Source of the DNA: Oxobacter pfennigii
GTDB taxonomy: Bacteria > Bacillota > Clostridia > Clostridiales > Oxobacteraceae
Reading direction: 5' to 3'
Length of the DNA: 64,000 nucleotides
Assembly (NCBI RefSeq): GCF_001317355.1
Contig: NZ_LKET01000021.1
Location: 62,001 to 126,000, forward strand
Part shown: in pieces, positions 50,556 through 59,121 of the stretch
Numbering within the stretch: the first letter of the stretch is position 1
Layout of the letters: each line of letters opens with the position of its first letter
Program-made: the position numbers and the translations under genes
Notes under the pieces: model-generated
The model's database searches: none
Seen by the model: only the letters and a program-made list of their open reading frames with translations
Told to the model about the DNA's origin: nothing

Positions 50556-51341
50556 TTGAGACTTAAAGAAGTATCGGATTTAATAGGAGCAGATTATGTA
50601 AAAAACAAAGGGGAAGGTGTCAGAATAGCCGTTTTTGATACCGGCTTCACCCCCCATGGGGCAGTTAAAAACGTGGTGACGGGAGTGAATTTCACCAATG
50701 ATAATGACGGAAACAGAGAGGATTATACGGACGGGCATTCCCACGGCACACATATAACAGGCATAATCTCTTATCTCGTACCTGAATCTGAAATATATAT
50801 ATGCAAAATCCTCAATAACAATATGATGGGTTTATCCTTCAGAATATGTGATGCCATTGATTATTGCATTGAAAATAATATAAAAATCATCAATATGTCC
50901 TTTGTGACAACCGTGGATTCAAAACTCACCAGAGATTATATTAAAAAGGCAATTGACAATGATATAATGATTGTTGCCGCTGCAGGCAATTCCGAGGACA
51001 TTGCTTACCCTGCCTCCTATGACAAGGTGGTAAGCGTGGGAGTGTGGAACCCCTATGGAAGATATAAGGAAAATCAAAGTCGGGAAGTGGATATAATCGC
51101 TCCTGGAATTTCAATAATGAGCTGCAGCATACACGGAGGATATATAGCAAAGAGCGGTTCGTCCCAGGCAGCACCTATTGTAACGGCAGCGGCCGGCAAG
51201 CTCCTTTGCGAGAGCAAAGAAATGAGCCGGGATGAATTGTATGAAAGATTAATGGAATGCCGACGGTTCAGATTTATAAGGTCAAGATATGGCGGAATAA
51301 TCGATCTTTCAAAAAACACAAGAGCTCAATCCGTATTTTAG
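50556..51341 (+). CDS. intracellular subtilisin-like serine protease (S8)
   Basis: A 261-residue peptidase with the S8 triad: Asp28 (VFDTG), His63 (HGTH) and Ser203 in GSSQAAP, with the oxyanion Asn145 in AAAGNS. The usual GTSMA(A/S)P is altered to GSSQAAP, but the Ser is retained. No signal peptide, and only a short N-terminal stretch precedes the catalytic domain, so it is likely cytoplasmic, like Isp-type proteases. Start TTG 50556 with AAGGAGG 5 bases upstream; a GTG 21 bases earlier is inside the spacer before that site. Could be cotranscribed with ftsH. Converges with recD2, overlapping its 3' end by 4 bp. Confidence 0.88.
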   Translation: MRLKEVSDLIGADYVKNKGEGVRIAVFDTGFTPHGAVKNVVTGVNFTNDNDGNREDYTDGHSHGTHITGIISYLVPESEIYICKILNNNMMGLSFRICDAIDYCIENNIKIINMSFVTTVDSKLTRDYIKKAIDNDIMIVAAAGNSEDIAYPASYDKVVSVGVWNPYGRYKENQSREVDIIAPGISIMSCSIHGGYIAKSGSSQAAPIVTAAAGKLLCESKEMSRDELYERLMECRRFRFIRSRYGGIIDLSKNTRAQSVF

Positions 51342-53476
51342 GATTGAGCTTCTTTTAATCTGTATGAAAGCTTTGTATTTCTCTCCTCTATTTTGTTGTT
51401 GGATACTGCCATGCCAACTGCTTTCTTCGTACCCACGAGAACGAAAATTTTTTTAGCCCTGGTTACGCATGTATATAGAAGGTTTCTTTGAAGCATCATA
51501 TAATGCTGCATGGTAAAAGGGGATACCACTATTTTGTATTCGCTCCCCTGGCTTTTATGAACAGTGGTTGCATAGGCAAGAACCAATTCATCCAGCTCAG
51601 TGGCATCATATAGAACATCCGTATTATCAAAGCGTATAAGGAGGGTTTTATCCTCGGTATCTATGGAGGTAATTATACCTATGTCCCCGTTGAATACTCC
51701 CTTGTCATAATTGTTTTTAATCTGCATGACTTTGTCATTGAGCCTGTATTCATATCCCCCGTATTTTATGAAATCCACGGATTTGTTCAATGCCTCCTGT
51801 AATGCAGTGTTTAAGCTAAAGGCACCGGTTTCACCTCTTTGCATAGGGCAAAGTACCTGTATATCATTGACCGGGTCAACATTATAATACTTGGAAAGCC
51901 TCGATGCGCACAGGTCCTTTATTAAACCTACGATTTTTTCAGGGGATTCCTCTTCTATAAAGAAGAAATCGCTGTTTTTTCCCCCCTTAAGGTCAGGAAA
52001 TTCCCCCTTGTTTATTTTGTGGGCATTGGTTATGATGTCACTGCCCTGAGCCTGGCGAAATATCCGATTTAAATGAACTACATTTACAATCCCTGATGAA
52101 ATAATATCACGAAGCACGTTTCCGGCCCCTACGGAGGGCAGCTGGTCTATATCACCTACCAGTATTACAATTGTGCGGTTCGATATGGCTTTTAAAAGAT
52201 TGTACATTAAAATAATATCCACCATGGAGGTTTCATCTATTATTAGTACATCGCAATCAAGGGGGTTATCAGTATTTTTCTTATAGCCTTCAGGTGGTTT
52301 GTATTCCAGAAGGCGGTGGATGGTCTTTGACTCCATACCGGTGGCTTCGGACATTCTTTTTGCAGCCCTGCCTGTGGGCGCTGCCAGCATTATATTGGCT
52401 CTTAGCTTCTGAAAAACTCTTATTATGGCAAGAGTTGTAGTCGTCTTACCGGTGCCCGGCCCCCCTGTAAGCACCATGAACTTTGATTTTGCTGCCGTCT
52501 TTATGGCTTCTATCTGTATTTTATCGTATCTTATATCGCATTCCTTCTGAACCTTCTCTATAATATCGTCCGGGTCTGCAATTTTTAAATTGCTGATTGA
52601 TGACAGTATTTCCTTTATCCTTTTTGCGGTTCCTGTTTCGCTGAAATAAAAGGGTGGAAGGTATATAGAATCATTATCTACAACTACAGTTTCATCTTCT
52701 ATCATTTTGTCTATGGTTGAATTCAATAATTCATAATCAAGCTCAAGTATTTTAATGGTTTCCTTTATAAGCTGTTCTCTAATGGCATAGCAGTGTCCGC
52801 TGTTTGACAGCTCATTTAATACATATATTAGCCCTGAGCGGCATCTCTCATAGGAATTTTTGTCAAAGCCCAGCTTTTCGGCTATTTTATCCGCAGTTCT
52901 AAAACCTATTCCCCATATGTCATCTGCCAGCCTGTAAGGGTTGGATTTTACAATATTTATGCTGTCATTTCCGTAGGTTTTATATATTTTAACAGCATAG
53001 CCTGTGGAAACGCCGTTGCCCTGCAGAAACAGCATGACGTTTTTTATTTCCTTCTGCTCCTGCCATGCCTTTTTTATCATGGAGACTCTTTTTGAGCCAA
53101 TACCTTCTACTTCTATTAGCCTGTCCGGTTCCTCATCTATAACCCTTATGGTGTCTTCCTTAAACTGATTCACAATTCTTCTGGCATTAACAGGGCCTAT
53201 ACCTTTTATAAGTCCGCTGCCTAAATATTTTTCAATTCCTGCTATGGTAGCAGGAACAGTCTCTGTGTATTCAAATGCATTGAATTGTTTTCCGTATTTG
53301 CTGTCCTGACGCCAGTCTCCTTTTAACTTAATGGATGAACCAACATTAATCGACGCTAAATTTCCTACTACGGTAACAAGGTCAGGAAAGCCTGAAGCCT
53401 TTATTTTGATTACATAAAATCCGTTTTCTTCATTGGCATAAGTTATTCTTTCTACCACTCCGCTTAAGTATTCCAT
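51338..53476 (-). CDS. recD2: RecD2 ATP-dependent DNA helicase
   Basis: A 712-residue SF1 helicase with 5'-3' polarity. The N-terminal ~330 residues include helix-hairpin-helix-like repeats (YLGSGLIKGIGPVNARRIV, LIEVEGIGSKRVSMIKKAW, WGIGFRTADKIAEKLGF), typical of RecD2. Helicase motifs follow: Walker A LTGGPGTGKTTTTLA, DETSMVD (motif II), GDIDQLPSVGAGNVLRD, and AYATTVHKSQGSEYKIV with TCVTRAKK near the C-terminus. ATG 53476 has GGGAGG upstream; an upstream extension is unsupported. It acts alone (no RecBC) in replication-fork repair in Firmicutes. Confidence 0.95.
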   Translation of the reverse strand: MEYLSGVVERITYANEENGFYVIKIKASGFPDLVTVVGNLASINVGSSIKLKGDWRQDSKYGKQFNAFEYTETVPATIAGIEKYLGSGLIKGIGPVNARRIVNQFKEDTIRVIDEEPDRLIEVEGIGSKRVSMIKKAWQEQKEIKNVMLFLQGNGVSTGYAVKIYKTYGNDSINIVKSNPYRLADDIWGIGFRTADKIAEKLGFDKNSYERCRSGLIYVLNELSNSGHCYAIREQLIKETIKILELDYELLNSTIDKMIEDETVVVDNDSIYLPPFYFSETGTAKRIKEILSSISNLKIADPDDIIEKVQKECDIRYDKIQIEAIKTAAKSKFMVLTGGPGTGKTTTTLAIIRVFQKLRANIMLAAPTGRAAKRMSEATGMESKTIHRLLEYKPPEGYKKNTDNPLDCDVLIIDETSMVDIILMYNLLKAISNRTIVILVGDIDQLPSVGAGNVLRDIISSGIVNVVHLNRIFRQAQGSDIITNAHKINKGEFPDLKGGKNSDFFFIEEESPEKIVGLIKDLCASRLSKYYNVDPVNDIQVLCPMQRGETGAFSLNTALQEALNKSVDFIKYGGYEYRLNDKVMQIKNNYDKGVFNGDIGIITSIDTEDKTLLIRFDNTDVLYDATELDELVLAYATTVHKSQGSEYKIVVSPFTMQHYMMLQRNLLYTCVTRAKKIFVLVGTKKAVGMAVSNNKIEERNTKLSYRLKEAQS

Positions 53477-53567
53477 GAGCTTCCTCCCTATAAGCAGCAC
53501 CCATACCTGGCACACATAATGCAAAATCAGCTGAGAAAAACATCAGCTGATTTATTATAAATACAAT

Positions 53568-54404
53568 TTAAAATGCTATAACAATTCCACCGTCATCGGC
53601 ATAGGTGGAAGTTAAGCCTGCCATTTCAACCACTACTATATCCTTGAAATTATATCTTTTTAAAACCTCTTCCTTGAATTTAATTGCTCTGTCAAGGCAG
53701 TTGCAGTGAGCGATGGCCAACACCTTGTCTTCAAGCTTCGTTCCTTCTTTCCCTATTATATCGATAAATCTGTTAAAGGCTTTTTTATATCCCCTTACCT
53801 TTTCAACCAGCTTAATATTGCCTTCATCTGTAGCGCCCATAATAGGCTTTATCTCTAAAAAGGATGCAATTTTGGCAATTATGGGGTTAAGCCTTCCGGC
53901 TTTGGCCAGATGTTCAAGGCTTTCAAGGAGAAATAGAGTCTTCATTTCCTTTATATAATTTGTAACTTTTTCTACTATCTCTAACTCCTCAACACCTTTT
54001 TCCGCAAGCTCGAATATTTTTCTGCTGATAAGAGTTTCTGCAACGGATGCACTGAATGAATCAAAAACATGGATGAATTTTTCACCGATTTCTTCTAAAA
54101 ATAAGTTTTTTGCCATAACAGCACTTTGATAAGTTCCGCTTAATTTGGAAGAAAGAGTTACGACAAATATGCTTCCATCCTGCTTATACCTGTTCAAAAA
54201 ATCTGCCGGTGAAGGGCAGGATGTTTTAGGCGATACAGGGCAAGCATTCATATCCTTCACATATTGATGTACATCCAAGTTTGTATCATCAACATATTCC
54301 TTCTCATCCAAAATTAATGTGAGCGGTACGATATCCACACCCATGGCAGCTCTCATTTCCATGGTTAAATCACAACTGCTGTCTGCAATAATTTTATACT
54401 TCAT
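53568..54404 (-). CDS. DegV family fatty-acid-binding protein
   Basis: A 278-residue DegV protein: YKIIADSSCDLTMEM at the N-terminus, PKTSCPSPADFLNRYKQDGSIFVVTLSSKLSGTYQSAVMAKNL with the Ser pair that contacts the fatty-acid head group, and GRLNPIIAKIASFLEIKPIMGATDEGNIKLVEKVRGYKKAF. Members bind fatty acids for the FakA kinase (FakB-like), which feeds exogenous fatty acids to phospholipid synthesis. ATG 54404 follows AAGGAA/GGGGGAAGG. Overlaps the end of the LapA-like gene by 11 bp. The fakA partner is not in the window. Confidence 0.92.
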   Translation of the reverse strand: MKYKIIADSSCDLTMEMRAAMGVDIVPLTLILDEKEYVDDTNLDVHQYVKDMNACPVSPKTSCPSPADFLNRYKQDGSIFVVTLSSKLSGTYQSAVMAKNLFLEEIGEKFIHVFDSFSASVAETLISRKIFELAEKGVEELEIVEKVTNYIKEMKTLFLLESLEHLAKAGRLNPIIAKIASFLEIKPIMGATDEGNIKLVEKVRGYKKAFNRFIDIIGKEGTKLEDKVLAIAHCNCLDRAIKFKEEVLKRYNFKDIVVVEMAGLTSTYADDGGIVIAF

Positions 54405-54741
54405 TTCCTTCCCCCTCATTATTGATCGAACTATTCGTGATTTGTGAATTTGCTTGCTTTAATAGCTCGTCGATTTTATCGGACAAAAGCTTTTTTTCCT
54501 CTTCCAGTGCTGTAATGGCTTTTGCCGAGCTTTTTACGGTATGGTTAAGCTTTATTTGTGCGATGGTTGAAAGTATCAATACTATAATAGCGCCTACGAC
54601 TGCTGATATCAGTATTACCAGGGCTTGAGAAATATTTGACTGAAAAAACAAGAATTTGATGGTTACGCTGCCTGAATTTTGAAGTGCGAATATAGCTACA
54701 AGTATGGCAAAAACCAGAGAGACTATGAATCTCACAGCCAT
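54394..54741 (-). CDS. LapA (DUF1049) domain membrane protein
   Basis: A 115-residue protein: two helices (IVSLVFAILVAIFALQN and ISQALVILISAVVGAIIVLILSTI) in the typical LapA arrangement with the NSGSVTIKFLFF strand between, followed by a coiled coil (AITALEEEKKLLSDKIDELLKQ). In Gram-negatives LapA joins LPS regulation; in Firmicutes the role is unknown. AGGAGG lies before the ATG. Overlaps and probably is cotranscribed with the DegV gene. Confidence 0.85.
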   Translation of the reverse strand: MAVRFIVSLVFAILVAIFALQNSGSVTIKFLFFQSNISQALVILISAVVGAIIVLILSTIAQIKLNHTVKSSAKAITALEEEKKLLSDKIDELLKQANSQITNSSINNEGEGNEV

Positions 54742-54848
54742 ATAGTTATCCTCCTTAGTTGGCTTATAAATTAGGAATAAACACTTAATAATTAATTTTA
54801 TTATACCAGTGAGTTTTCATTTGTCCAAATAAAAAAGAAAAAAAGTAA

Positions 54849-54880
54849 GGGCACTGAAAAGTAAAACTTTTTCAGTGCCC
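54849..54880 (-). terminator. terminator of the CWB2 protein gene
   Basis: GGGCACTGAAAA / TTTTCAGTGCCC arms with 8-base loop; on the minus strand followed by a T-rich tract. Confidence 0.8.
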
Positions 54881-54903
54881 CAAAATCCACAAGTTTCAAT
54901 ACA

Positions 54904-56874
54904 TTATTCAAAAGTATAATTTTCTATCTCTTTGTAGTTGAAGGAATTATCTTCAGTGAGTTCCGGGAAAGTTACTTCAACTTCTCCGCCGATGTTGTAA
55001 GTCACACTGCTCATATTGAACTCTATATTTATTATTCCAGTCATAGGCTCTGCAGCTTCTTCTTCGCCAATAACATCACCCATTTTGGAAAGGTCTAACT
55101 GTAAATCAAATACCATATCCTGACCAACTATATATCCGTCAGCTATATAATAAGTTATTACAATTCCCTTGTCGCCAAGGATATCAAGGTCTGATAAATC
55201 CTGGTCTTCTCCTGCCAATAGAGTTAAGAATTGTTCCAATGCTTTATTGTCAACCTTTACTTCGTAAGCTTTGGCATTTACTTGACCTGCAGGAGTCATT
55301 ACAGTTTTTTCTCCTTTGTATGCAACGAAATCTTCTGTACCCGGAGTTTGCATATATTCTTCTATGGCTTTTGCCATTTCATTTATGAACTGCTGGTTTA
55401 AGGCAGCCATCTGTGCATAATCCACAAGTACGGCTTCTGCCGCTCCATCTTCCATATCTTCGGAATCAATAACCATATATTCCTTGTCCATTAATTCTGC
55501 AGGAAGATCCATATTTAAAAGTTCAGAAAGCTTTACTATTGCCTGCTGTTTTGAAGTTTCTCCTGTTAAGTCCATATCCATCCAGAATCCTAATTCCATC
55601 AACTCTTGTGAATCCAAAACCATTTCAAGTGAAGTTTTAGCTATTGTATTGTCTTCGTTTACACTGCTCTTTGCCACCATGTTTAATTTTGCATCATTAA
55701 CCATCTGAAGTATGGGAGCTAACTGATCCTGTACTTCCTGGGGCATTCCGGATGTTGATGCATTAAATGAAAGCTCGCTTACATTCTCCATAGACTTTGC
55801 ATTCATTGTGTTTTCCATAGCTGTAAGGATTTCCTTTATTTCAGCTACATCAGTAACAAGTCTGTTGAATGTTTCAGTAGTTACAGCGCCTTCTCCTCCG
55901 AGAATCCTTACATTGTTTATAGAATCAAATTTTGAAGATATAATGCCTGCAGTAACTGCGCTAGGGGTATCCCCTGTTATTATCACAGGAGACATATTTA
56001 AAGCAGCCAATGCTGAGCCTGCCAGCGCATCAGGGAAAGTATTCCTTGTTGCGATGTAAGCTGTGCTGTAATCAATATCTTCTTCAAAGGCATTGAGAAC
56101 GGCCGCATTTGTTTCATAAGCGTCTATTCCTGCCAATCTTTCCTTGTTTAAAAACATATCCTCGACGTTTTGTCCGACAACGCCTGTACCGCCTATAATA
56201 TAAGCTTTTGGCGCATCTTCCATGTCTCCTATATATCCTTTTTCAGTCAATGCATTTAAAGCATCTTCATTCACTTCAGTATTGTTTACGAGTAAAATAG
56301 GCATTCCTTTTGCTGAAGCTATAGGTGCTATTGAAAGAGCATCAGGAAAATCAAGGCCTGTTGTGATGACAATACCATTGTCCATTCCAACTTTTTCGGC
56401 AACCTTCAAGGATGTTTCGAACCTGTCTAGTCCTGCTAGTCTTTCTATTTCTATTTCAGCACCGGTTGTTGTTTCAAGAGCCTTTATCTCATTTTCAACC
56501 TTTTCTGATACGACTCCTGTACCGCCTACTATGAATACCTTTTTAACATTAAGTCTTACTAATTCCTCGCTTACTTTAATGTCGTCCACACCGTATATAC
56601 TGTCCAAGCTGTCTTTTGATACAAGTAAGATAGGCGCATTGTACATTTTAGCAAGGGGAGTTGCGCTCAGTGCATCGGGGAAATCTTCACCGTATGCAAT
56701 TACAGCATAATCTGAATTCTCCGTCCAGCCTTCTCTTGATATGGCTGTGCTTGTACCATACCTGTCAGAGCCTGAAAGGCGCTGGTTGGAAGGGGCTGCG
56801 AATGCGTGACTTCCGAAAGATAATGTCATTATCAGTGCTGAGCACATTATAGATACATATTTCTTAAAATTCAT
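54904..56874 (-). CDS. surface protein with three cell wall-binding type 2 repeats
   Basis: A 656-residue exported protein: signal peptide (1-26, SHAFAAPS), then three CWB2 repeats (about 32-125, 140-240, 242-340), each beginning RLSG/RLAG with DRYGTS/DRFETS/DAYETN and containing (D)FPDALS/A and (V)IVGGTGVVS-type motifs. CWB2 repeats anchor clostridial surface proteins to anionic cell-wall polymer (as in the C. difficile SlpA family). The C-terminal ~310 residues, acidic with many Met, resemble the DUF6612-like lipoprotein fold; function unknown. RBS AGAGAGGA, ATG 56874. Confidence 0.88.
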   Translation of the reverse strand: MNFKKYVSIMCSALIMTLSFGSHAFAAPSNQRLSGSDRYGTSTAISREGWTENSDYAVIAYGEDFPDALSATPLAKMYNAPILLVSKDSLDSIYGVDDIKVSEELVRLNVKKVFIVGGTGVVSEKVENEIKALETTTGAEIEIERLAGLDRFETSLKVAEKVGMDNGIVITTGLDFPDALSIAPIASAKGMPILLVNNTEVNEDALNALTEKGYIGDMEDAPKAYIIGGTGVVGQNVEDMFLNKERLAGIDAYETNAAVLNAFEEDIDYSTAYIATRNTFPDALAGSALAALNMSPVIITGDTPSAVTAGIISSKFDSINNVRILGGEGAVTTETFNRLVTDVAEIKEILTAMENTMNAKSMENVSELSFNASTSGMPQEVQDQLAPILQMVNDAKLNMVAKSSVNEDNTIAKTSLEMVLDSQELMELGFWMDMDLTGETSKQQAIVKLSELLNMDLPAELMDKEYMVIDSEDMEDGAAEAVLVDYAQMAALNQQFINEMAKAIEEYMQTPGTEDFVAYKGEKTVMTPAGQVNAKAYEVKVDNKALEQFLTLLAGEDQDLSDLDILGDKGIVITYYIADGYIVGQDMVFDLQLDLSKMGDVIGEEEAAEPMTGIINIEFNMSSVTYNIGGEVEVTFPELTEDNSFNYKEIENYTFE

Positions 56875-56982
56875 TCAATTCAGTCCTCTCTTTTAATTTG
56901 TCACAACAAAACATATTATAGCATCGAGAGTTTACTCTTTCTATGAGTATATATTGGGTTAATTGTTATATGCTTTTTAACA

Positions 56983-57612
56983 TTACTTATATATGCCATG
57001 CTTTAAAATCTCCAGATACTCATAAATCTCCTCGGCGATAATATCAAGAGAGCCGAAAATCTCATCTGCTGTTTTGTTTTTATTCTCTTTGATATATCTC
57101 ATGGATAAAGCATCTAAAAAGATAGATACAATATCCACGGCTTTTTTGCGACTTATTTCAGAGCGGAATTTAGAAACATCAATATCTTTTAATAATGGAG
57201 GAGTGTATTTTTCAATGAGAGCACTATATCTTAAGGATAGTTCATCTTTAAGTTCTTCGGGCATATTAATCACAGATGTAACCAGGAATTTTGACATCAA
57301 AGGATGCTCCAGGTAAAGCTTCATCTTTGCCAGGCTCAGCCAGACCAGCCTGTCAAAAAGGTCTGAAGGCTGGTCGCATTTCATCTCCTCAAATCGGTCT
57401 ATTAAATAATCCATGGAGTAATCGAAAATGTAAAGAAAAAGCTTTTTCTTATTTCCGAAATAGTTAAATAACGTTCCCTTTGAAATTCCGGAGTTTTTGA
57501 CTATGGAGTTTGTGGAAGCTTTTTCATAGCTGTTTTCGCTGAATTCATTTATACAGGCATCTATTATTTTTTTCTTTTTATCGGGATGGAGGTTTTGAAA
57601 GTTCTCGTTCAT
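56983..57612 (-). CDS. TetR family transcriptional regulator
   Basis: A 209-residue repressor with the TetR helix-turn-helix KKKIIDACINEFSENSYEKASTNSIVKNSGISKGTLFNYFGNKKKLFLYIF. GGAGAG precedes the ATG. It lies downstream of the adaptor gene of a MacAB-like ABC exporter in the same direction, but the MITE-like repeat lies between, so linkage by transcription is uncertain. It is the natural candidate to regulate the exporter. Confidence 0.88.
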   Translation of the reverse strand: MNENFQNLHPDKKKKIIDACINEFSENSYEKASTNSIVKNSGISKGTLFNYFGNKKKLFLYIFDYSMDYLIDRFEEMKCDQPSDLFDRLVWLSLAKMKLYLEHPLMSKFLVTSVINMPEELKDELSLRYSALIEKYTPPLLKDIDVSKFRSEISRKKAVDIVSIFLDALSMRYIKENKNKTADEIFGSLDIIAEEIYEYLEILKHGIYK

Positions 57613-57633
57613 AGCTGCTCTCCTTATAATAAA

Positions 57634-57833
57634 GGAGCTGCTGCATTTGGAACAACGTAAATGAGCATTGTGAGAGTTCTCTCTAAAGCTCTTGTTGACT
57701 CTGCCCCAAAAAATACTTGGAATTTTAGATTGTTTGAACGAAGTAAGTTTAAAATTCTTGTATTTTCAAGACAGAGAACCTTAGAACTTGCGGAACTCGC
57801 ACATAGCAATGCGTGTTTCAAATGCAACAGCCC
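57634..57833. mobile_element. MITE-like ~200-bp repeat, copy B (inverted)
   Basis: Reverse-complement copy of 39807-40012. Ends GGAGCTGCTGCATTTGGAACA and its near-complement TTCAAATGCAGC..: the right end reads TTTCAAATGCAACAGCCC. The interior blocks GAACTCGCACATAGC, TTAGAACTTGCGGAAC and CTTGTATTTTCAAG match copy A in inverted orientation. Short open frames on both strands inside it are not treated as genes. Inserted between the TetR gene and the ABC exporter adaptor. Confidence 0.8.
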
Positions 57834-57841
57834 TTTTAATA

Positions 57842-59077
57842 TTATTTTACAGGGGATATCTTAATTCCTTCTTTTATATTGTTATCGGGTTTTATCAGTA
57901 TAACTTCGCCTTCATTCAAGCCTTGGGTGATTTCTATTGACTTGCTTCCTTCTAAGCCTTTTTCTACCTGCCGTATTACTGCCTTGCCATTATCGACTAC
58001 AAATACGCAGGAGCTGCCTTTGTAATCGAAAACAGCACTATCAGGCACTGTTATGGTATTTGCAATCTCATCGGTGATTATTTTAATATCAGTATTATAT
58101 CCAGGCTTCAATAAGCCATAATCACCGGTAATATCAATTGTGACGGCTACTCTTTTTTGATTTACTCCAAGATTTGATGTAACTGTTTTAGCCGAAGGCG
58201 CTATTTTTGAAACCTTACCAAAGGCAACATTGTCGCCTAAGTATTTTCCCCTGATTTCCACCTTGTCGCCCAAACTAATTTTATAGCTTTCATCGGATAA
58301 TATATAGGCATTAAGCTTTAAGATGCTTGTATCTCCGATTATAAAGGCCGGGGCTCCGGGCGTTAATATTGAATTTTCTTCTATCAGATTTTCTAAAATT
58401 TCACCTGAAATTGGGGATATGAGTTTTTGTCTATCAATGTTTTTAAGTATTGTGTCCCTTAAAACCAATGCCTGCTCCAATTGAGAGGAATACCCCTTTT
58501 TTACGTATTCCGGAGATCCCTTCTGTGCTTCTAAAAGGCCTAATTCAGCAGCTTTATATGAATTTATTGCCGATTGATGATTTTCTTTTACCTTGTTATA
58601 TTCCTCAGTGCTTATCATGCCTGCGTCAAATAAGGATTGCGAAGTATTAAAATTTCTTTCTGCTGAGTCCCGGGCTATTTTGGCCTGCTCTAAAGCTGCC
58701 GATGCAATACCGATTTGATTTGAATAATTGTTTATCTGGGTCCCGGTAACCTGGGATTCAGCAGCAGCTACCTGAGAGCTGGCGTTTTTAAGCTGCAATT
58801 CCGAATCGCTTGTATCTAAGGATAATAACAGGTCTCCTGCATTTACCGCATCTCCCGTGTCAAAATATATTTCAGTAATTTTGCCGCTGCCTTCAATATA
58901 TACAGTTTGTGTATTCTGGCATTCTACCGTGGCAGTATCTTCAACATACTGCTGGATTTCTCCCTTTGTGACTGCCAGCATTTCGGCTTTTACGCCTTGA
59001 CCATTTGCCAGTAATGCCCCAGCTACAATTGCAGCCGTAACGCAAAGGCTGATAATTAAAATCTTCTTTTTACTCAT
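57842..59077 (-). CDS. HlyD/MacA-type efflux adaptor (membrane fusion protein)
   Basis: A 411-residue protein: N-terminal anchor (KKKILIISLCVTAAIVAGALLANG), a lipoyl/barrel hybrid region (VYIEGSGKITEIYFDTGDAVNAGDLLLSLD), a long coiled-coil hairpin (about 95-210, SAALEQAKIARDSAERNFNTSQSLFDAGMISTEEYNKVKE), then the second half of the lipoyl and beta-barrel domains. ATG 59077 has GGGGGGAC 6 bases upstream. Forms a MacAB-like system with the permease (44 bp upstream in transcription order) and ATPase. In Firmicutes such adaptors couple to the permease without an outer-membrane channel. Confidence 0.9.
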   Translation of the reverse strand: MSKKKILIISLCVTAAIVAGALLANGQGVKAEMLAVTKGEIQQYVEDTATVECQNTQTVYIEGSGKITEIYFDTGDAVNAGDLLLSLDTSDSELQLKNASSQVAAAESQVTGTQINNYSNQIGIASAALEQAKIARDSAERNFNTSQSLFDAGMISTEEYNKVKENHQSAINSYKAAELGLLEAQKGSPEYVKKGYSSQLEQALVLRDTILKNIDRQKLISPISGEILENLIEENSILTPGAPAFIIGDTSILKLNAYILSDESYKISLGDKVEIRGKYLGDNVAFGKVSKIAPSAKTVTSNLGVNQKRVAVTIDITGDYGLLKPGYNTDIKIITDEIANTITVPDSAVFDYKGSSCVFVVDNGKAVIRQVEKGLEGSKSIEITQGLNEGEVILIKPDNNIKEGIKISPVK

Positions 59078-59121
59078 AAAAAAGTCCCCCCATTTGTAAT
59101 ACACTATATAAATTATTGGAT

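Noticed and set aside
57624-57864. Two overlapping 67-codon open frames on opposite strands
   Set aside because: Both lie inside the MITE-like repeat copy B; no ribosome site, no family, and the frames are not kept in copy A.
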